Positions 22,357 to 33,102 of a stretch of 64,000 nucleotides of DNA are shown piece after piece. Position numbers and translations under genes: made by a program. Position 1 is the stretch's first letter; each line of letters starts with the position of its first letter. Below the pieces are notes generated by a model, which made no database searches, was not told the DNA's origin, and saw only the letters and a program-made list of their open reading frames with translations. This stretch comes from Chara braunii (Eukaryota; Streptophyta; Charophyceae; Charales; Characeae), in the NCBI GenBank assembly GCA_003427395.1, contig BFEA01000161.1:1423618-1487617 (forward strand), given 5' to 3'.

Positions 22357-22985
22357 TCAGTCTTCTATTGACGAAAATAACACACAGCGCCACACATCTG
22401 TCGTATTTTTCAACAACCATTCTTGGCCTATTAAGTATTTTGCGAATTTTATCCAAACTTTTTCCGTTTTTTGTTCCATCAAGGCCTTAATAATCCATTT
22501 TCTTAGGAGAGCTACATTCTGTTGATGGGGGTCGAGGATACTCAACCCCCTTTTTGATCTGTCCAAAGCAATAGCTTCCCAAGCTACTTTTAATATGAAC
22601 CCCGAAATTTTTGTGGCCTTAGGGTTCCACACATATCTGGCTGTTATCCGTCTGATCTTAGTACAGGCTGTGTCACCTAGGTAGTGGATCGACAGTGGAA
22701 ACCATAAAGGAGAAAATCCAACCGAAGATAATACTAGTGCTCTCCCGAATAATGACAGCTTGTGTGACCGAATCCAGCTTGTAATCCGAACCGTCACTTG
22801 AGGTCCTGCACAATTTGAGGTCCTGCACAATTTGACAATGAAACTTGCACGCCTAGGAAGCGCTCAAAGTTGTCTGTGGGGACCTGGCGCAAGCCCCAAT
22901 TAACACCAAAAACATACTGGGAGGGTAGGAAAAACACGGACTTGTCCGAATTGATAGAAGTTTTTGATAATACATAGTAAGTATC
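22357..22985 (-). pseudogene. LINE reverse transcriptase, thumb and connection
   Basis: The stretch YYVLSKTSINSDKS..NWG..FLGV (about 22985-22840) is the conserved region after YADD in plant LINEs. The next frame includes LSLFGRALVLSS...LWFPLS, the typical W-x-x-LSLxGRxLV signature. The equivalent part of the second LINE is at 57485-57048. Confidence 0.75.
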
Positions 22986-22996
22986 TAATACTAATC

Positions 22997-23883
22997 TTAG
23001 TTGAGGTTTGCTCTAATATTATCCAACAACACTTCTAGTTGGAGGATAAATAGGAGGGGTGCCAAGGGACATCCTTGGCGTAGAGATCGTGTGAGGGGAA
23101 ACTCATCAGAGAGCTTTCCATTTACCATTACCACCAAAGTGGTATGACTGTACATCGTTTTAACCAGACTCTTGAACATCGGCCCAAATCCCATATTTGA
23201 TAAGGTAGTGGCTACAAAGACCCAATCCACCTTATCATACGTCTTTTCCATGTCTAGTAAAAGAACAACAACCTCTCGTTTCTCGCTTTCAACGACTTCG
23301 AGGGCTTGGACTGTCGTCATGATATATATTTTCAAAAATGGACCGCCCTCCCACAAAGGCACCTTGTTCCCAGCCTATCATGTCCGGAAGCAGGTCTGCG
23401 AGTCTGATTGCTAGTGCTTTTGCTAAAATTTTGTAGATTACATTAAAAAGTACCGAGATTGGTCGGTAGTTCTTGACCTTTGATTTGTCCCTTTTTTTTA
23501 TACAGTAGGGAGATCACCTCTTTTGCAAATCCCTTAGGGGGAGCTTCTGTTCGAAGAATCCGGTTATAGGTATCACAAAGGAATGGGACAAAGACTTTCC
23601 AACAACTTTGAAATAGCTCCACCAGAAAGCCATCAAGGCCTGGACACTTGCCCTTTTCCATCTGGTTTACTGCTGTTGTCAATTCCAAGATGGTAAACGA
23701 TTGGTCTAGCGACTCGCTTGTTGTCTGAGAGATCCTTACATTAGTACGGTCCCAGTAGTTAGAGACTTCAGTTAAGTTTGAGTCAAAGGAATCAAAGGAT
23801 CGTCGTATGGTTACGATATCTCTGAAGTCAACTAGTGGATAACTACACATTGTTTCAGTATCCGATGCCTTTGGGGCACTCAA
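22997..23883 (-). pseudogene. LINE reverse transcriptase, fingers and palm
   Basis: The first frame carries MEKGKCPGLDGF..ELF and a KKKG motif (RT block 1-2). The second carries LLDMEKTYDKVDW (palm, catalytic Asp in the DxxKxYDxV block) and RQGCPLAPLLF (block 4). After LEVLLDNIRANLN the sequence jumps within a few codons to the segment that normally lies beyond the catalytic YADD. The active site is therefore deleted or destroyed. Confidence 0.85.
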
Positions 23884-24288
23884 CGCTAAGGGGTGTGAGA
23901 GTTTTATTACTAAGGGTTTGGACTATCGGAGTAATAATGACCGAAAATTAATTTTTGCCATTCGATCCACTCTACTTGTTTCCGAGCCTCAAGTGTCTCC
24001 AACTGTAAAAGAGAATTTTCCTCCTCTCTGACCAATAATAGTTTGAGAAAGGTTTTTTGCCCATTTTGTTTTCGGCTTCCTTTATATCTCTTATCAGTTT
24101 GCGTTCATTCCAGCTACAGTTTGCCGCCTTTATTCGAAAAAAAATTATCAATCCTGCTCGAATTATCCCCAAACCTCCCTCTGTTCATTCTGCTCCATTG
24201 TTCTCGAACAAGGGTTTGGCCTTAGACCAAGCCTCCATTTGATCGTTTACCCATCTCAGAATCCCCTCATCCTTCAGATTAATCACAT

Positions 24289-25048
24289 TTAGTCAGAAGG
24301 GGGTCTGTGTTTTTCAATTATCTCTACAACTATAACGTCCATAACCATAGGATGGTGATCAGACAAAGTAGCATACATTAGATCCGTCCATATACATCGG
24401 TCCCAAGGGTTGCCTCTTGCAAGGGGAAAGTCAAGCCTTTTTTCAGGGTTGAGGCGTCTTTGGGGAGGGTGGGCCGTACCATGTAAAGTCATTGTTGTTT
24501 GGGTTCATTACTCTATACATGTCCACAAGACTTTGTGAATCTTTGAATGCCGACAACATCCTTGTGTCTTCCCTGGTTGGGGAGAGATTTAAGGAGTCTA
24601 ACCCAGGATTAAAGATTGAGTTTCAGTCTCCTAGCATGATCAAGTGTTCTGTATCGCGCACAAAGGCTGAGAGGTTAGCAAAACAATTAATTCGTGCATT
24701 ATAATCAATTGGGGCATACACAAACATTATTGCCCTATCTTATGCGTTGAGCGTTATTTTAGCCCAGACCCATCTACCTTCTGGGTACACATAAGTGTCT
24801 AAAACTTGAAAGTCCAGATCCTTATTAATTAAAATTGCAGTTCCACTGGGGGTTCCGTCTGCTGGGACCCAAAATTAGGGCCCCTCCCACCAATTTGATA
24901 TCTCATCGATCTTATCCCTATTTAGTTTAGTCTCCTGGAGGCCCAAGATGTGGATTTCTTTTGAGTGCAGCCAGGATTTCAGGCATTGTTTTTTGTCTCT
25001 GCTAGAGGTGTCTCCAAGACCTCTTACATTCCATGCTACTATACGTAT
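24289..25048 (-). pseudogene. LINE APE-like endonuclease domain
   Basis: The domain starts at IRIVAWNVRGLG (residue 150 of the 25495-24875 frame). LQETK follows, whose Glu is the metal-binding acid of AP-endonuclease-like LINE nucleases. A second frame ends with LSDHHP, which holds the catalytic Asp-His pair. In an intact element this nicks target DNA to prime reverse transcription. Stops and frameshifts between the two frames inactivate it. Confidence 0.8.
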
Positions 25049-25491
25049 CTGATTAAGCAGGACCATTAAAAGGGTCCATGCTGCTAACAGGTTGGATTCG
25101 GCTGGGGCACCTCTCCACGGGTGGAGGGATCTGCCGAGCTGCTGAGATGGTGTTTGTATTTCCAGCTCTGCAGACTCTGCAGAATCGTTTCTGATGTAAG
25201 CTTGCATATCTGTATATTTAATATAGTCGATAATTTCCTTGCCAGTTAGGCTCGAGGCCAGACTGACTCGACTGACGGATTCTAAATTATAGGAAATAAA
25301 ATCCTCCAAGGGAAACCAATGAACTATGAGATAAGACCATCTCTCAAATAATTTTGTAACCGATTTTAGCACCATAAACAAAATATGCAGCAAAAAGGAA
25401 GCCCTCGAAGGGATTGTGGATACGTAGCAATAGCACTTTAGTTTTGCGATTGAGAACGCTATCCCCATGTGGTCCAAGACCATTCTCTTTG

Positions 25492-26318
25492 TCAACTCTT
25501 GTGCCTCGGACTCCGTAGGCTGATTGAGACTGTCACTGTAGGAAGTTCCAGATTATCATCCAGCAGGCGTTTAGTGAGAACCATTATGCCCTGTGGAGAA
25601 TCAGATAGGATCAAAGGGATCAGTATATCTTTAGTTAATGCTTGTTCTCTCTCTACTCTTGTTAGTGTTTTCATCGGTGCTGCAAGAGATAACGATCCCT
25701 TTGTCTGTGACCTTTTCCTTGAGGATCTGTCCATCGTTGTGGTTCTGAGGGAGAGTGTACCATGACCTCCTTTCTCCTAACCACGCTTTGCCCTCGAAGT
25801 GTCCTCAACTTTTTTGCTGGAGAACTTTTCAAATTTTCTCTATTAGATGATAAGGCTCTAAACTCAAATTGGCAGATTTCTTGGTCCATCGACTGTTTTT
25901 TTCTTTTTCCGCTGCAGGGATTTCCCTTTTGGGGGGTGCCGGTCCTTAGGGGCGGCGTTCAAGTCCACCCAGTGGGCTGTGTCACCCTCGTCATCGTCAT
26001 TGGCACTGTCTCCCTGATTTTCAGGTTGAGCATGCCTCCCGTCGATATCATGGGGGGTGACCTCCTCTTTTCCCCAGTCATGGTCCTTTGAGCGGGTCCG
26101 AGTGTCAGGACTTTCCGATGGGTTTTGGTCGTCCTCATGTGCAGGTTGATCCTCCCACTCTGCTCCGAGGGAGAGAATGCTGGATTATCATAATATAGGA
26201 TCCCTCCTGTCCCCACCCCATTTGTGTCTCCCGCACCAGAGGGGGAGGGGTTCCGAAGATCAACATTTGAGCCTCGATTAGTGGGACGGGTTGAAATCCT
26301 TTCTGGGACCGCTTTCAT
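25492..26318 (-). pseudogene. LINE hydrophilic leader / ORF1-like region
   Basis: Two to three broken minus-strand frames rich in Arg, Ser, Thr and Pro lie directly upstream of the endonuclease. No gag knuckle or RRM is visible. Assignment rests on position only; it may be unrelated sequence. Confidence 0.35.
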
Positions 26319-26928
26319 AGATTTTGGGCTACCGTGCTCCTTAGCGGGGGTGTATTTCGGAATATAGGTCCCCGTGTGCGTATGCCCTCAGGGTGGAATT
26401 GTGAGGTCCCCGACCTCGCTCCATTTGCTGGCTGTTTAGGAAAACAAAAATGGTGGACCTGTTGTTTGTTTTTGTTTAGGAAAACAAAAAGGGTGGAGCT
26501 GTTGTGATCTCACCAAGACTTTGATGCCGTCCAGGTGCACGATATGCACCACGACTTCCGGTTGTCCGGGTCCATCCTCACGGGACTAGTCTGGGGATTT
26601 TGAAAAACTAAGCGGGAGGGTTTTGCGGTTCTCCCGTCATCATTTTTCTCAGCTCCAGCACGGAGTTCATTGGTGTATTGTCAGCGCCCGGGTGTTTGTC
26701 ATCATGACCTTGTGTTTTCTATATTTTCCCATAATATCCTGTAATTTGTTGCAATTTCCAAATGTTGCCCTGTCTTCTGTGAAAACAATTTGAGCGACAC
26801 TTGCCGTCAGATGCACCCTGCACGTCCAAGATCCGACGGTTTCCTACGGGAATAGCAAGGTGAATGTGCTGCTTGCTCTCGGTTTGCCCGTGCCACAAGC
26901 CAGGCCGCAAGGGACATATATGTCATCC

Positions 26929-27024
26929 CCACACCACTATCGAAATGTGATGAACTACCCGCTAGAACATGGCCAGATGCACTCGCGACATTTCTGTCTT
27001 TTTCACATTTCGAGAGTGGTGTGC
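26929..27024 (+). repeat. ~100-bp hairpin element, family 1, copy A
   Basis: Terminal arms CCACACCACTATCGAAATGTG-type (26929-26949) and the inverse CACATTTCGAGAGTGGTGTG (27004-27023). The core contains CATGGCCAGATGCACTCGCGAC, shared with copies B-D. No coding capacity; MITE-like. Confidence 0.8.
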
Positions 27025-27197
27025 CGAGGCCCATAACATAATTCGCCCGTCAATCTGGTGGGCGGGTCCGCGCCCCCGGCGCTGCAGGCAGTGGGCCAGC
27101 GCCCCCGTAATAGTTGCCGCCATTGCAGAATTCGGAAGGAATGAAATATGAAAAAAAAAGAAAAAGGAAAAGAAAAGAAAAGAAAAGAAAAGCTGAG

Positions 27198-27288
27198 GTC
27201 CTTCGGGACGTCCGTTAAAATTGGAACGATACAGAGAAGACGTCCGCAAGGATGACACGCATAAATCGAGAAATGGTCCAAAATTTTT
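27198..27288 (+). ncRNA. U6 snRNA pseudogene, near full length
   Basis: Starts with a U6-like 5' stem-loop (GTCCTTCGGGAC). It continues with TTAAAATTGGAACGATACAG, the invariant ACAGAGA box (about 27231-27237), GCAAGGATGACACGCATAAA and TCGAGAAATGGTCC, and ends in a T run. The segment holding the catalytic AGC triad and the U4-pairing part (TTAGCATGGCCCCTGCG) is reduced to CGTCCG, so it cannot be a working U6. An A/G-rich stretch lies where a plant U6 promoter (USE and TATA box) should be. A retroposed relic is the best reading. Confidence 0.85.
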
Positions 27289-27527
27289 AAAAACAGAAAA
27301 ACAATTAAAAAAAATGAAAAAAATGGCTGAGGGCATAGTCACAGATGCACTTTTCTAGACGTATCTGACTGCAATTCGGGCCCGTCGCGCCTGTATCTGA
27401 TCCCAATTCCGTCCAGAGGAGTGGAAAAGTCCGACGGTAATGTAGGTGTGCCCTGGATTTGATCTGCGCCCCCGCCCAAACTTTGTTCCGGCGGGACAGT
27501 AGCCGCCAACCCCGTCTTCGGGGATCG

Positions 27528-27633
27528 CCACACCACTCTCGAAATGTGCAATATCAAAATGAACTTCTTGCTAAAACACTGCCAGATGCGCCCTCTACAT
27601 TTTTGTCTTTTTCACATTTCGAGACTTGTGTGG
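27528..27633 (+). repeat. hairpin element, family 1, copy B
   Basis: Arms 27528-27548 and 27613-27633, with two mismatches in the right arm (GAGACTTGTGTGG). The core GCCAGATGCGCCCTCTACAT corresponds to the core of copy A. Confidence 0.8.
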
Positions 27634-28037
27634 CAGGTCCTTCGTTATGCCCCGGAACAGTAGGCGCCAACCTCGTGAAGCATAAAGGGGCGGGCAGGGT
27701 GTGCATATGTAGGCAGGCATGGTCTTTGCAAAGCCTTTCCTCCTCCTCTCCTCTGGTACCTTTAAACCCGAAATTGCAACGGTCTATATTCCGCCTTTTC
27801 TGTCCATGTGATAAGGGCCGCCGGGCCCTCGGCCAGGGTATGCAACGGTCCAAATCCCCCGATTTGTTGCCCTTCGAATTCTCTGCCCTCCTGTCCTCAT
27901 CCATTCTGTCTTTCTGTCCTTGTGCTTTTTCGCCCTCTGCTTTTCACGCCATGCTTCCTCTGCTCTTTCCCTCCTGCTCTTGCCTTTAGCGCACCGGCTG
28001 CGACCTTCGAGTTCAATTTGAGCGAAACTCGGGTGCT

Positions 28038-28126
28038 AGGTCCCACTTACACGAATTAAGAGATGTGGACCGTAGATAGCACAGATCAACGGTCAGAATC
28101 TCTTAATCCGTGCCAGTGGGACCTTG
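28038..28126. repeat. TIR element, family 5 (single copy here)
   Basis: Left arm AGGTCCCACTTACACGAATT and its continuation AAGAGAT are mirrored by ATCTCTTAATCCGTGCCAGT and GGGACCT on the right, with four mismatches in about 27 bp. The interior also contains GACCGT / ACGGTC. Short non-autonomous element or hairpin. Confidence 0.6.
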
Positions 28127-28148
28127 CCCCGGATGTGGTAGATACCCT

Positions 28149-28258
28149 ACCAGTCACGAAATGTGCAAAACGATAATGATAATGAGCTTCCCAGTAGAAT
28201 ATGGCCACATGCGCCCGCACATTTTTTTTTGTCTTGTTCACATTTCGAAAGTGGTGTG
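28149..28258 (+). repeat. hairpin element, family 1, copy C
   Basis: Degraded left arm CCAGTCACGAAATGTG (28149-28165) and good right arm CACATTTCGAAAGTGGTGTG (28239-28258). The core ATGGCCACATGCGCCCGCACAT identifies it as the same family. Confidence 0.75.
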
Positions 28259-28463
28259 ATGACGGCCTTAGTTCACCTCACCCCGATCCTCTTGGGCTCC
28301 TGGTAGTGGGCAAGTTACGGGAAGTTGGTGGTCTTGGACGTCCGTCCGCAATCGGATGCCTGCCTGTGTCGCTCATCTCTAGCTGACATCAACTACAAGC
28401 AGTGCCGCCGCGAGTTGTACTTGTGCTTGCTCCTTGTGCTTGTGCTTCCGTGTGTGTGCTGTG

Positions 28464-28464
<1 letters not shown>

Positions 28465-28530
<66 letters not shown>

Positions 28531-28531
28531 N
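28465..28531. repeat. (GA)n microsatellite with an N
   Basis: About 65 bp of GA ending at an N (28531) about 390 bp upstream of the Gln/Glu-rich exon. Confidence 0.9.
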
Positions 28532-28788
28532 CGTGTTAATTAATGTTCAGGACCAGCTGGCGGGAAGAATGGCCAGTGTGTACATGTTTGCAAGTTAAAT
28601 GAGGTGCGCAGGACGAGCTGGCGACAGCAATTGCCCGTCACACTCTTTGTGTTCGTCGACCTCGATCCCCTTTTCTTCTTGTTGTGAATTTTCTTGGATG
28701 TATGTCTTCGAGACATCTGTCTAGACCAAGATACTAATAACAAGATATCGAAGAGCGTGGATAAGAGTAGCAGAGGAGTTGTAAGGAT

Positions 28789-28826
28789 AGGAAGGAAGGA
28801 AGGAAGGAAGGAAGGAAGGAAGGAAA
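28789..28826. repeat. (GGAA)n tract
   Basis: Eight to nine GGAA units in the presumed 5' leader of the downstream gene. Confidence 0.9.
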
Positions 28827-28917
28827 TCAAGTAAGGTGGTCGTTGAGAAGTTTTGACACCAACGAGCCTGGCTGGAGTTGCTGCCGGTGTTCCAGCTATT
28901 CTTGATCTAGCGGTTGC

Positions 28918-29319
28918 ATGCATGGCACATTGTACGTAGTGGCGGCGGGCGAGGCCGGGGTATCCCTCTGCGCAGAGGATTCGCAGTCATTCGGCGCCGT
29001 CGAGAGTGTGACGGCGCCCTTTGCTCAGCATGGACATGACATGTGTGGAAACTCGCCCTCGTTGGCGCCGATGGGGGAGTCAGGTATGTTGGTCGCTCCT
29101 GGAGGTGAAGATTTTCTCAAGAAGGGTCTGCTGGCTCTCATCGTAGCCGCATTGGATGAGGGAACTCTTACTCTTGGTGAGATCCAATCGGTTCTCTCTT
29201 CCCAACCGGGCCAGCATCAGCAGCAGCGACACCAGCAGCTAGATCAGCAGCAACAACAACAGAATCCAGATCAGCAGCAACACCACCACCAGCAGCAACA
29301 GCATCAGCAGCATCAGCAT

Positions 29320-29366
<47 letters not shown>

Positions 29367-30723
29367 CCTGCAGCAGGAGCAACAGCAGCTATTGCACCAG
29401 CAGCAGCAGCTGCAGCAGATCTGGTCAAGCGAGAAAGGCCGAGGTGAAGAATTGTCATCTTCACTTTCGGGAAAAGAGATTGGCGGGACCTCAAAAAATG
29501 CTCAAGGAGAGTTCTCGAGATTGCAAGAAGAGGCGAGTGATACCAGGAAGGGCGTCTGCAGAAGCGATGGAGACGTTGTCTATGGGGGCGATGGCGGGGA
29601 GGGGGGGCGGGGAGGAGGGGCATCGTCAACTGGATCGGAGCATCGTCCTCTGGAGCCTGCGGAATCCCGATCTGGCGATGGTCAGTCCTCTGCTTCCTGT
29701 CAGACTGACAAGCTCGTGGCTCTGTACCAACGGGTAATCGAAGTGAAACGCAACGCCTTGCAGCGTACCTTGGATGCTCGGAAAACGTACATTAATTGGG
29801 ATATGATTGGCTATCGAGATCAACCTCAATCTATGGAGGAGGAAGAAGAAGAGGAGGGGGAAGAGGAAGAGGAGGAAGAAGGAGAAGAAGAAGAAGAAAA
29901 GAAAGGGCAGGAACGGGAAGAAAAGGAAGGATGTAGCAATGCTGCTGTTGCTGGAGCTCTCTCTTTTGCTGCTGGGACTCTCTCTTCCACGACTCGTGTT
30001 CGCTCTTCTGATATAGACCTTGCCAGGCCTTCCTCTTCTGATGCTGCTGCCATTTCAGCCGATCCTGTCAGAGAGCGTTTGCTTTCTGATACGGCAGTCT
30101 TGGATCGGTCAAAGGGTAATGATCTCGGAGGTCAGTCTGTGCGGTGTCCGCCTGCCGACTTAAGCTCTTTGCCTGCGGGGTTCCTTCGTCTAATTAGTGA
30201 AAGGCAGGAGCGTCATGGCAATAGGTTGAAGGGGAGATTGCAGTACGAGGACGAAGACGATAGGTACGGTAAGAGGAGGAAGAAGACCTATGATCGTGCA
30301 GTTCCCGACGAGCGTTCGATTCTGCAGAGAAGTGAGGCCGACTTTCTGCCCCCGTGTGAAGGCGGGGGAGCGTCCGCCGGGCTTCCTTGTTCGGTACCTG
30401 TGGGACCGAAACATGAATATGCGCCCGAGCAGCAGCAGCAGCTATCACCAGGCAAAAGTGTCGAGGCCTCAGTTGTAATGGCGGGGGCTTACGAAGGCAG
30501 TGCTACCGGTCGCTGGAGGGAAGAACGGGAGTTAGTACCGGAGAGTTCCATGCTTGGTCGCGACAAGGCTAGCGGGTACGATGGTGCTGAATGCAGCAGT
30601 GAGAGAGAGAGTTGGTTGACGTCAGCGGAAGCGCCGCCACGGGGCAGCAGTAGCAGCCATGGCTTCGTCAGCGAGACGGCTGGAGGTTTAAAAGACGTAA
30701 TGGAGAACATCACCGAACTTCAG
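28918..30723 (+). CDS. Gln/Glu-rich nuclear protein, first coding exon
   Basis: I do not recognise the family. The exon opens with ATG at 28918 and stays open for 602 codons to CAG|GTAAGG, a near-consensus splice donor (GT at 30724). Features: residues 66-95 predicted helical (FLKKGLLALIVAAL...); Gln-rich with His from about 97 to 170 (CAG/CAA mix); a conserved-looking helical segment 264-304 (DKLVALYQRVIEVKRNAL... TYINWDM); a Glu tract about 306-335; a KRRKK nuclear localisation signal at 452-456. The exon ends VMENITELQ in phase 0. A phase-compatible exon lies at 46345. A nuclear transcription or chromatin-associated role is a guess from composition only. The polyQ codon mix (CAG with CAA) argues for selected protein sequence. 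Confidence 0.7.
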
Positions 30724-30729
30724 GTAAGG
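30724..30729 (+). promoter_or_regulatory. 5' splice donor of the Gln/Glu-rich gene
   Basis: CAG|GTAAGG fits the eukaryotic donor consensus. The frame would otherwise end at a TAG 12 bases later. Confidence 0.65.
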
Positions 30730-30849
30730 AGGGTTTAGCGACTTGTCCTCTCTACATGGTTCAGATTTGATTGGGTTTGTTGATATTCCATTGGTTACTC
30801 GTCGGGTATCGTTGCCTTCCTCGGGCTTGATGTGGATCGCGGAATTGAC

Positions 30850-31832
30850 GGGACAGGAGGAGAGAGAATAGAGAGAGAGAGTAGAGAGAGAANNNNNNNN
30901 NNNNNNNNNNNNNNNNNNNNNNNNNNNNNNNNNNNNNNNNNNNNNNNNNNNNNNNNNNNNNNNNNNNNNNNNNNNNNNNNNNNNNNNNNNNNNNNNNNNN
31001 NNNNNNNNNNNNNNNNNNNNNNNNNNNNNNNNNNNNNNNNNNNNNNNNNNNNNNNNNNNNNNNNNNNNNNNNNNNNNNNNNNNNNNNNNNNNNNNNNNNN
31101 NNNNNNNNNNNNNNNNNNNNNNNNNNNNNNNNNNNNNNNNNNNNNNNNNNNNNNNNNNNNNNNNNNNNNNNNNNNNNNNNNNNNNNNNNNNNNNNNNNNN
31201 NNNNNNNNNNNNNNNNNNNNNNNNNNNNNNNNNNNNNNNNNNNNNNNNNNNNNNNNNNNNNNNNNNNNNNNNNNNNNNNNNNNNNNNNNNNNNNNNNNNN
31301 NNNNNNNNNNNNNNNNNNNNNNNNNNNNNNNNNNNNNNNNNNNNNNNNNNNNNNNNNNNNNNNNNNNNNNNNNNNNNNNNNNNNNNNNNNNNNNNNNNNN
31401 NNNNNNNNNNNNNNNNNNNNNNNNNNNNNNNNNNNNNNNNNNNNNNNNNNNNNNNNNNNNNNNNNNNNNNNNNNNNNNNNNNNNNNNNNNNNNNNNNNNN
31501 NNNNNNNNNNNNNNNNNNNNNNNNNNNNNNNNNNNNNNNNNNNNNNNNNNNNNNNNNNNNNNNNNNNNNNNNNNNNNNNNNNNNNNNNNNNNNNNNNNNN
31601 NNNNNNNNNNNNNNNNNNNNNNNNNNNNNNNNNNNNNNNNNNNNNNNNNNNNNNNNNNNNNNNNNNNNNNNNNNNNNNNNNNNNNNNNNNNNNNNNNNNN
31701 NNNNNNNNNNNNNNNNNNNNNNNNNNNNNNNNNNNNNNNNNNNNNNNNNNNNNNNNNNNNNNNNNNNNNNNNNNNNNNNNNNNNNNNNNNNNNNNNNNNN
31801 NNNNNNNNNNNNNNNNNNNNNNNNNNNNNNNN
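30850..31832. repeat. GA-rich tract running into a 940-bp N gap
   Basis: GAGAGA sequence with TA interruptions (30860-30892) precedes Ns from 30893 to 31832. It lies in the putative intron, and an exon could be hidden in the gap. Confidence 0.85.
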
Positions 31833-31936
31833 ACTCACGTGAGCAATCAAGTGAGTAATCGAGTACCAATCGATTGAGTACTCACGTGAGCAATCAAGTG
31901 AGTAATCGAGTACCAATCGATTGAGTAATCACGTGA
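31833..31936. repeat. 47-bp tandem repeat, two full copies plus a partial
   Basis: The unit ACTCACGTGAGCAATCAAGT... recurs at 31833, 31880 and 31927. The unit holds CTCACGTGAG and CCAATCGATTG-like palindromes. It abuts the gap, so the array may be longer. Confidence 0.85.
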
Positions 31937-31945
31937 GGTATCTGG

Positions 31946-32030
31946 GAACGATACAGAGAAGATTAGCGTGAGGTGTCTGCGCAAGGATGACACGCATAGA
32001 TCGAAACGTTGTCCGATTTTTTTTTTTTTA
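31946..32030 (+). ncRNA. U6 snRNA pseudogene, 5'-truncated
   Basis: GGAACGATACAGAGAAGATTAGC, then a diverged GTGAGGTGTCTGCG segment, then GCAAGGATGACACGCATAGA, TCGAAACGTTGTCC and a T13 tract. The 5' stem-loop is absent. Both ACAGAGA and AGC are intact, but the 3' stem is altered. It begins directly after the 47-bp tandem array and shares a GTGAGGTRTCTG motif with the sequence just before it. Confidence 0.8.
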
Positions 32031-32149
32031 TTTGAACACACAAAAAAAGAACAAGCTGCGACCAGCTCAGACTTTCTGGAGGCCTATGAGAGACATGGGA
32101 CAGGTTCTATGGGTCGGGATCGAGACAGGGAAGGAACTAGTGACGACCT

Positions 32150-32330
32150 CATGTCATATCAACCACGCCGAGTCATCGATCGGTCGGGATCGAGATATGA
32201 CGCGGCGTGGTTGATATGGTGTGGATAATCAACGATTGGGCACGATGACTCGGCGTGGTTGATATGGTGTGGATAATCAACGATTGGGCACGATGACTCG
32301 GCGTGGTTGATTGCTGACGTGAGTACTCGA
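32150..32330. repeat. inverted plus tandem repeat (48-bp unit)
   Basis: CATATCAACCACGCCGAGTC (about 32154) is the inverse of GACTCGGCGTGGTTGATATG, which recurs on the right at about 32202 (variant), 32250 and 32298 as part of a 48-bp tandem unit. One arm of an inverted repeat has thus been amplified. Confidence 0.8.
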
Positions 32331-32387
32331 TCGATTGCCCACGGGAGATGGTGGGGCGAAATGGCTGCAATTGGTACGGTAGGCGCC

Positions 32388-32495
32388 AGACTTGAATGAA
32401 AGAAAGCCCCCTAAAAAAGGGGCTAAAAACATTACTTCTGGCGACTTGAATGAAAGAAAGACCCACCAAAAGCTACAAAAAAACATTACTTCTGA
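32388..32495. repeat. ~55-bp tandem duplication
   Basis: GACTTGAATGAAAGAAAG ... ACATTACTTCTG occurs twice in a row. The first unit also holds an internal CCCC(T)AAAAAAGGGG hairpin. Confidence 0.8.
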
Positions 32496-32566
32496 CACAG
32501 TGAACGAAATCAACAGAGGAGTCTCACTTGGGAACTGACGCGATTACTTGATGACTTTATGAGTAC

Positions 32567-32690
32567 GTACTCCCTTGATTACTCCCTTGATTGCTCCCTT
32601 GATTACTTTCTTGATTACTTTCTTGATTACTTTCTTGATTGCTTTCTTGATTGCTCCATTGATTACTCGATTACGCCAAATTATGACTCG
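32567..32690. repeat. 12-bp tandem repeat
   Basis: About nine units of CTTGATTACTYY with C/T variants. Confidence 0.85.
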
Positions 32691-33102
32691 ATTCCGTCCG
32701 GTTGCTCGTTTTTGACAGGCAGGTCATGATGCTTTATAACGCATCATTTCCTTTCTTGAGAACGTCCTTCCTCTGCTATTTTCGCTCCTTGGGATGCATG
32801 CGATGATCCCATCGCTCTACTTCCAGACGTGGTTCCGTTATGCGAGCTGCACTCTTTGATGGGTGTTCTATCTTGCTTCCCATTCTAGCAGAATTCATTT
32901 TCCTTGTCTTTTTTTTTCCCTCTCCTGTTTTCTCCTCCTCCCGCTTGCGCCACTGATTGCCAGTTACGACTTCTCTCTTATTCTGGGTGTATCATGGTAA
33001 TTGCTTCTTATTCGCTTGTTTCACACATTCACGCTTCTGACTGAATCTTCACCTGTAGCCGTTTTCCTTCTTCCTTCCTTCCTTTTCTCTCTCTATTCTC
33101 AG

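Larger units (their letters stand above)
20991..26318 (-). mobile_element. degenerate non-LTR retrotransposon (LINE), copy 1
   Basis: On the minus strand the modules come in the order expected for a LINE ORF2: hydrophilic leader (26318-25492), APE-type endonuclease (25048-24289), RT fingers/palm (23883-22997), RT distal part/thumb (22985-22357), zf-RVT knuckle (21445-21320) and C-terminal tail (21281-20991). Frames shift repeatedly and the YADD segment is missing, so the copy is dead. The same family recurs at 53.0-57.5 kb. Its 5' end, 3' tail and target duplications were not located. Confidence 0.8.

Noticed and set aside
27198-27288. Functional U6 snRNA gene
   Set aside because: The catalytic AGC region is missing and no plant-type USE/TATA promoter is visible upstream.
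29168-29629. Ala-rich minus-strand ORF opposite the Gln tract
   Set aside because: Shadow of the CAG/CAA repeat of the sense exon.
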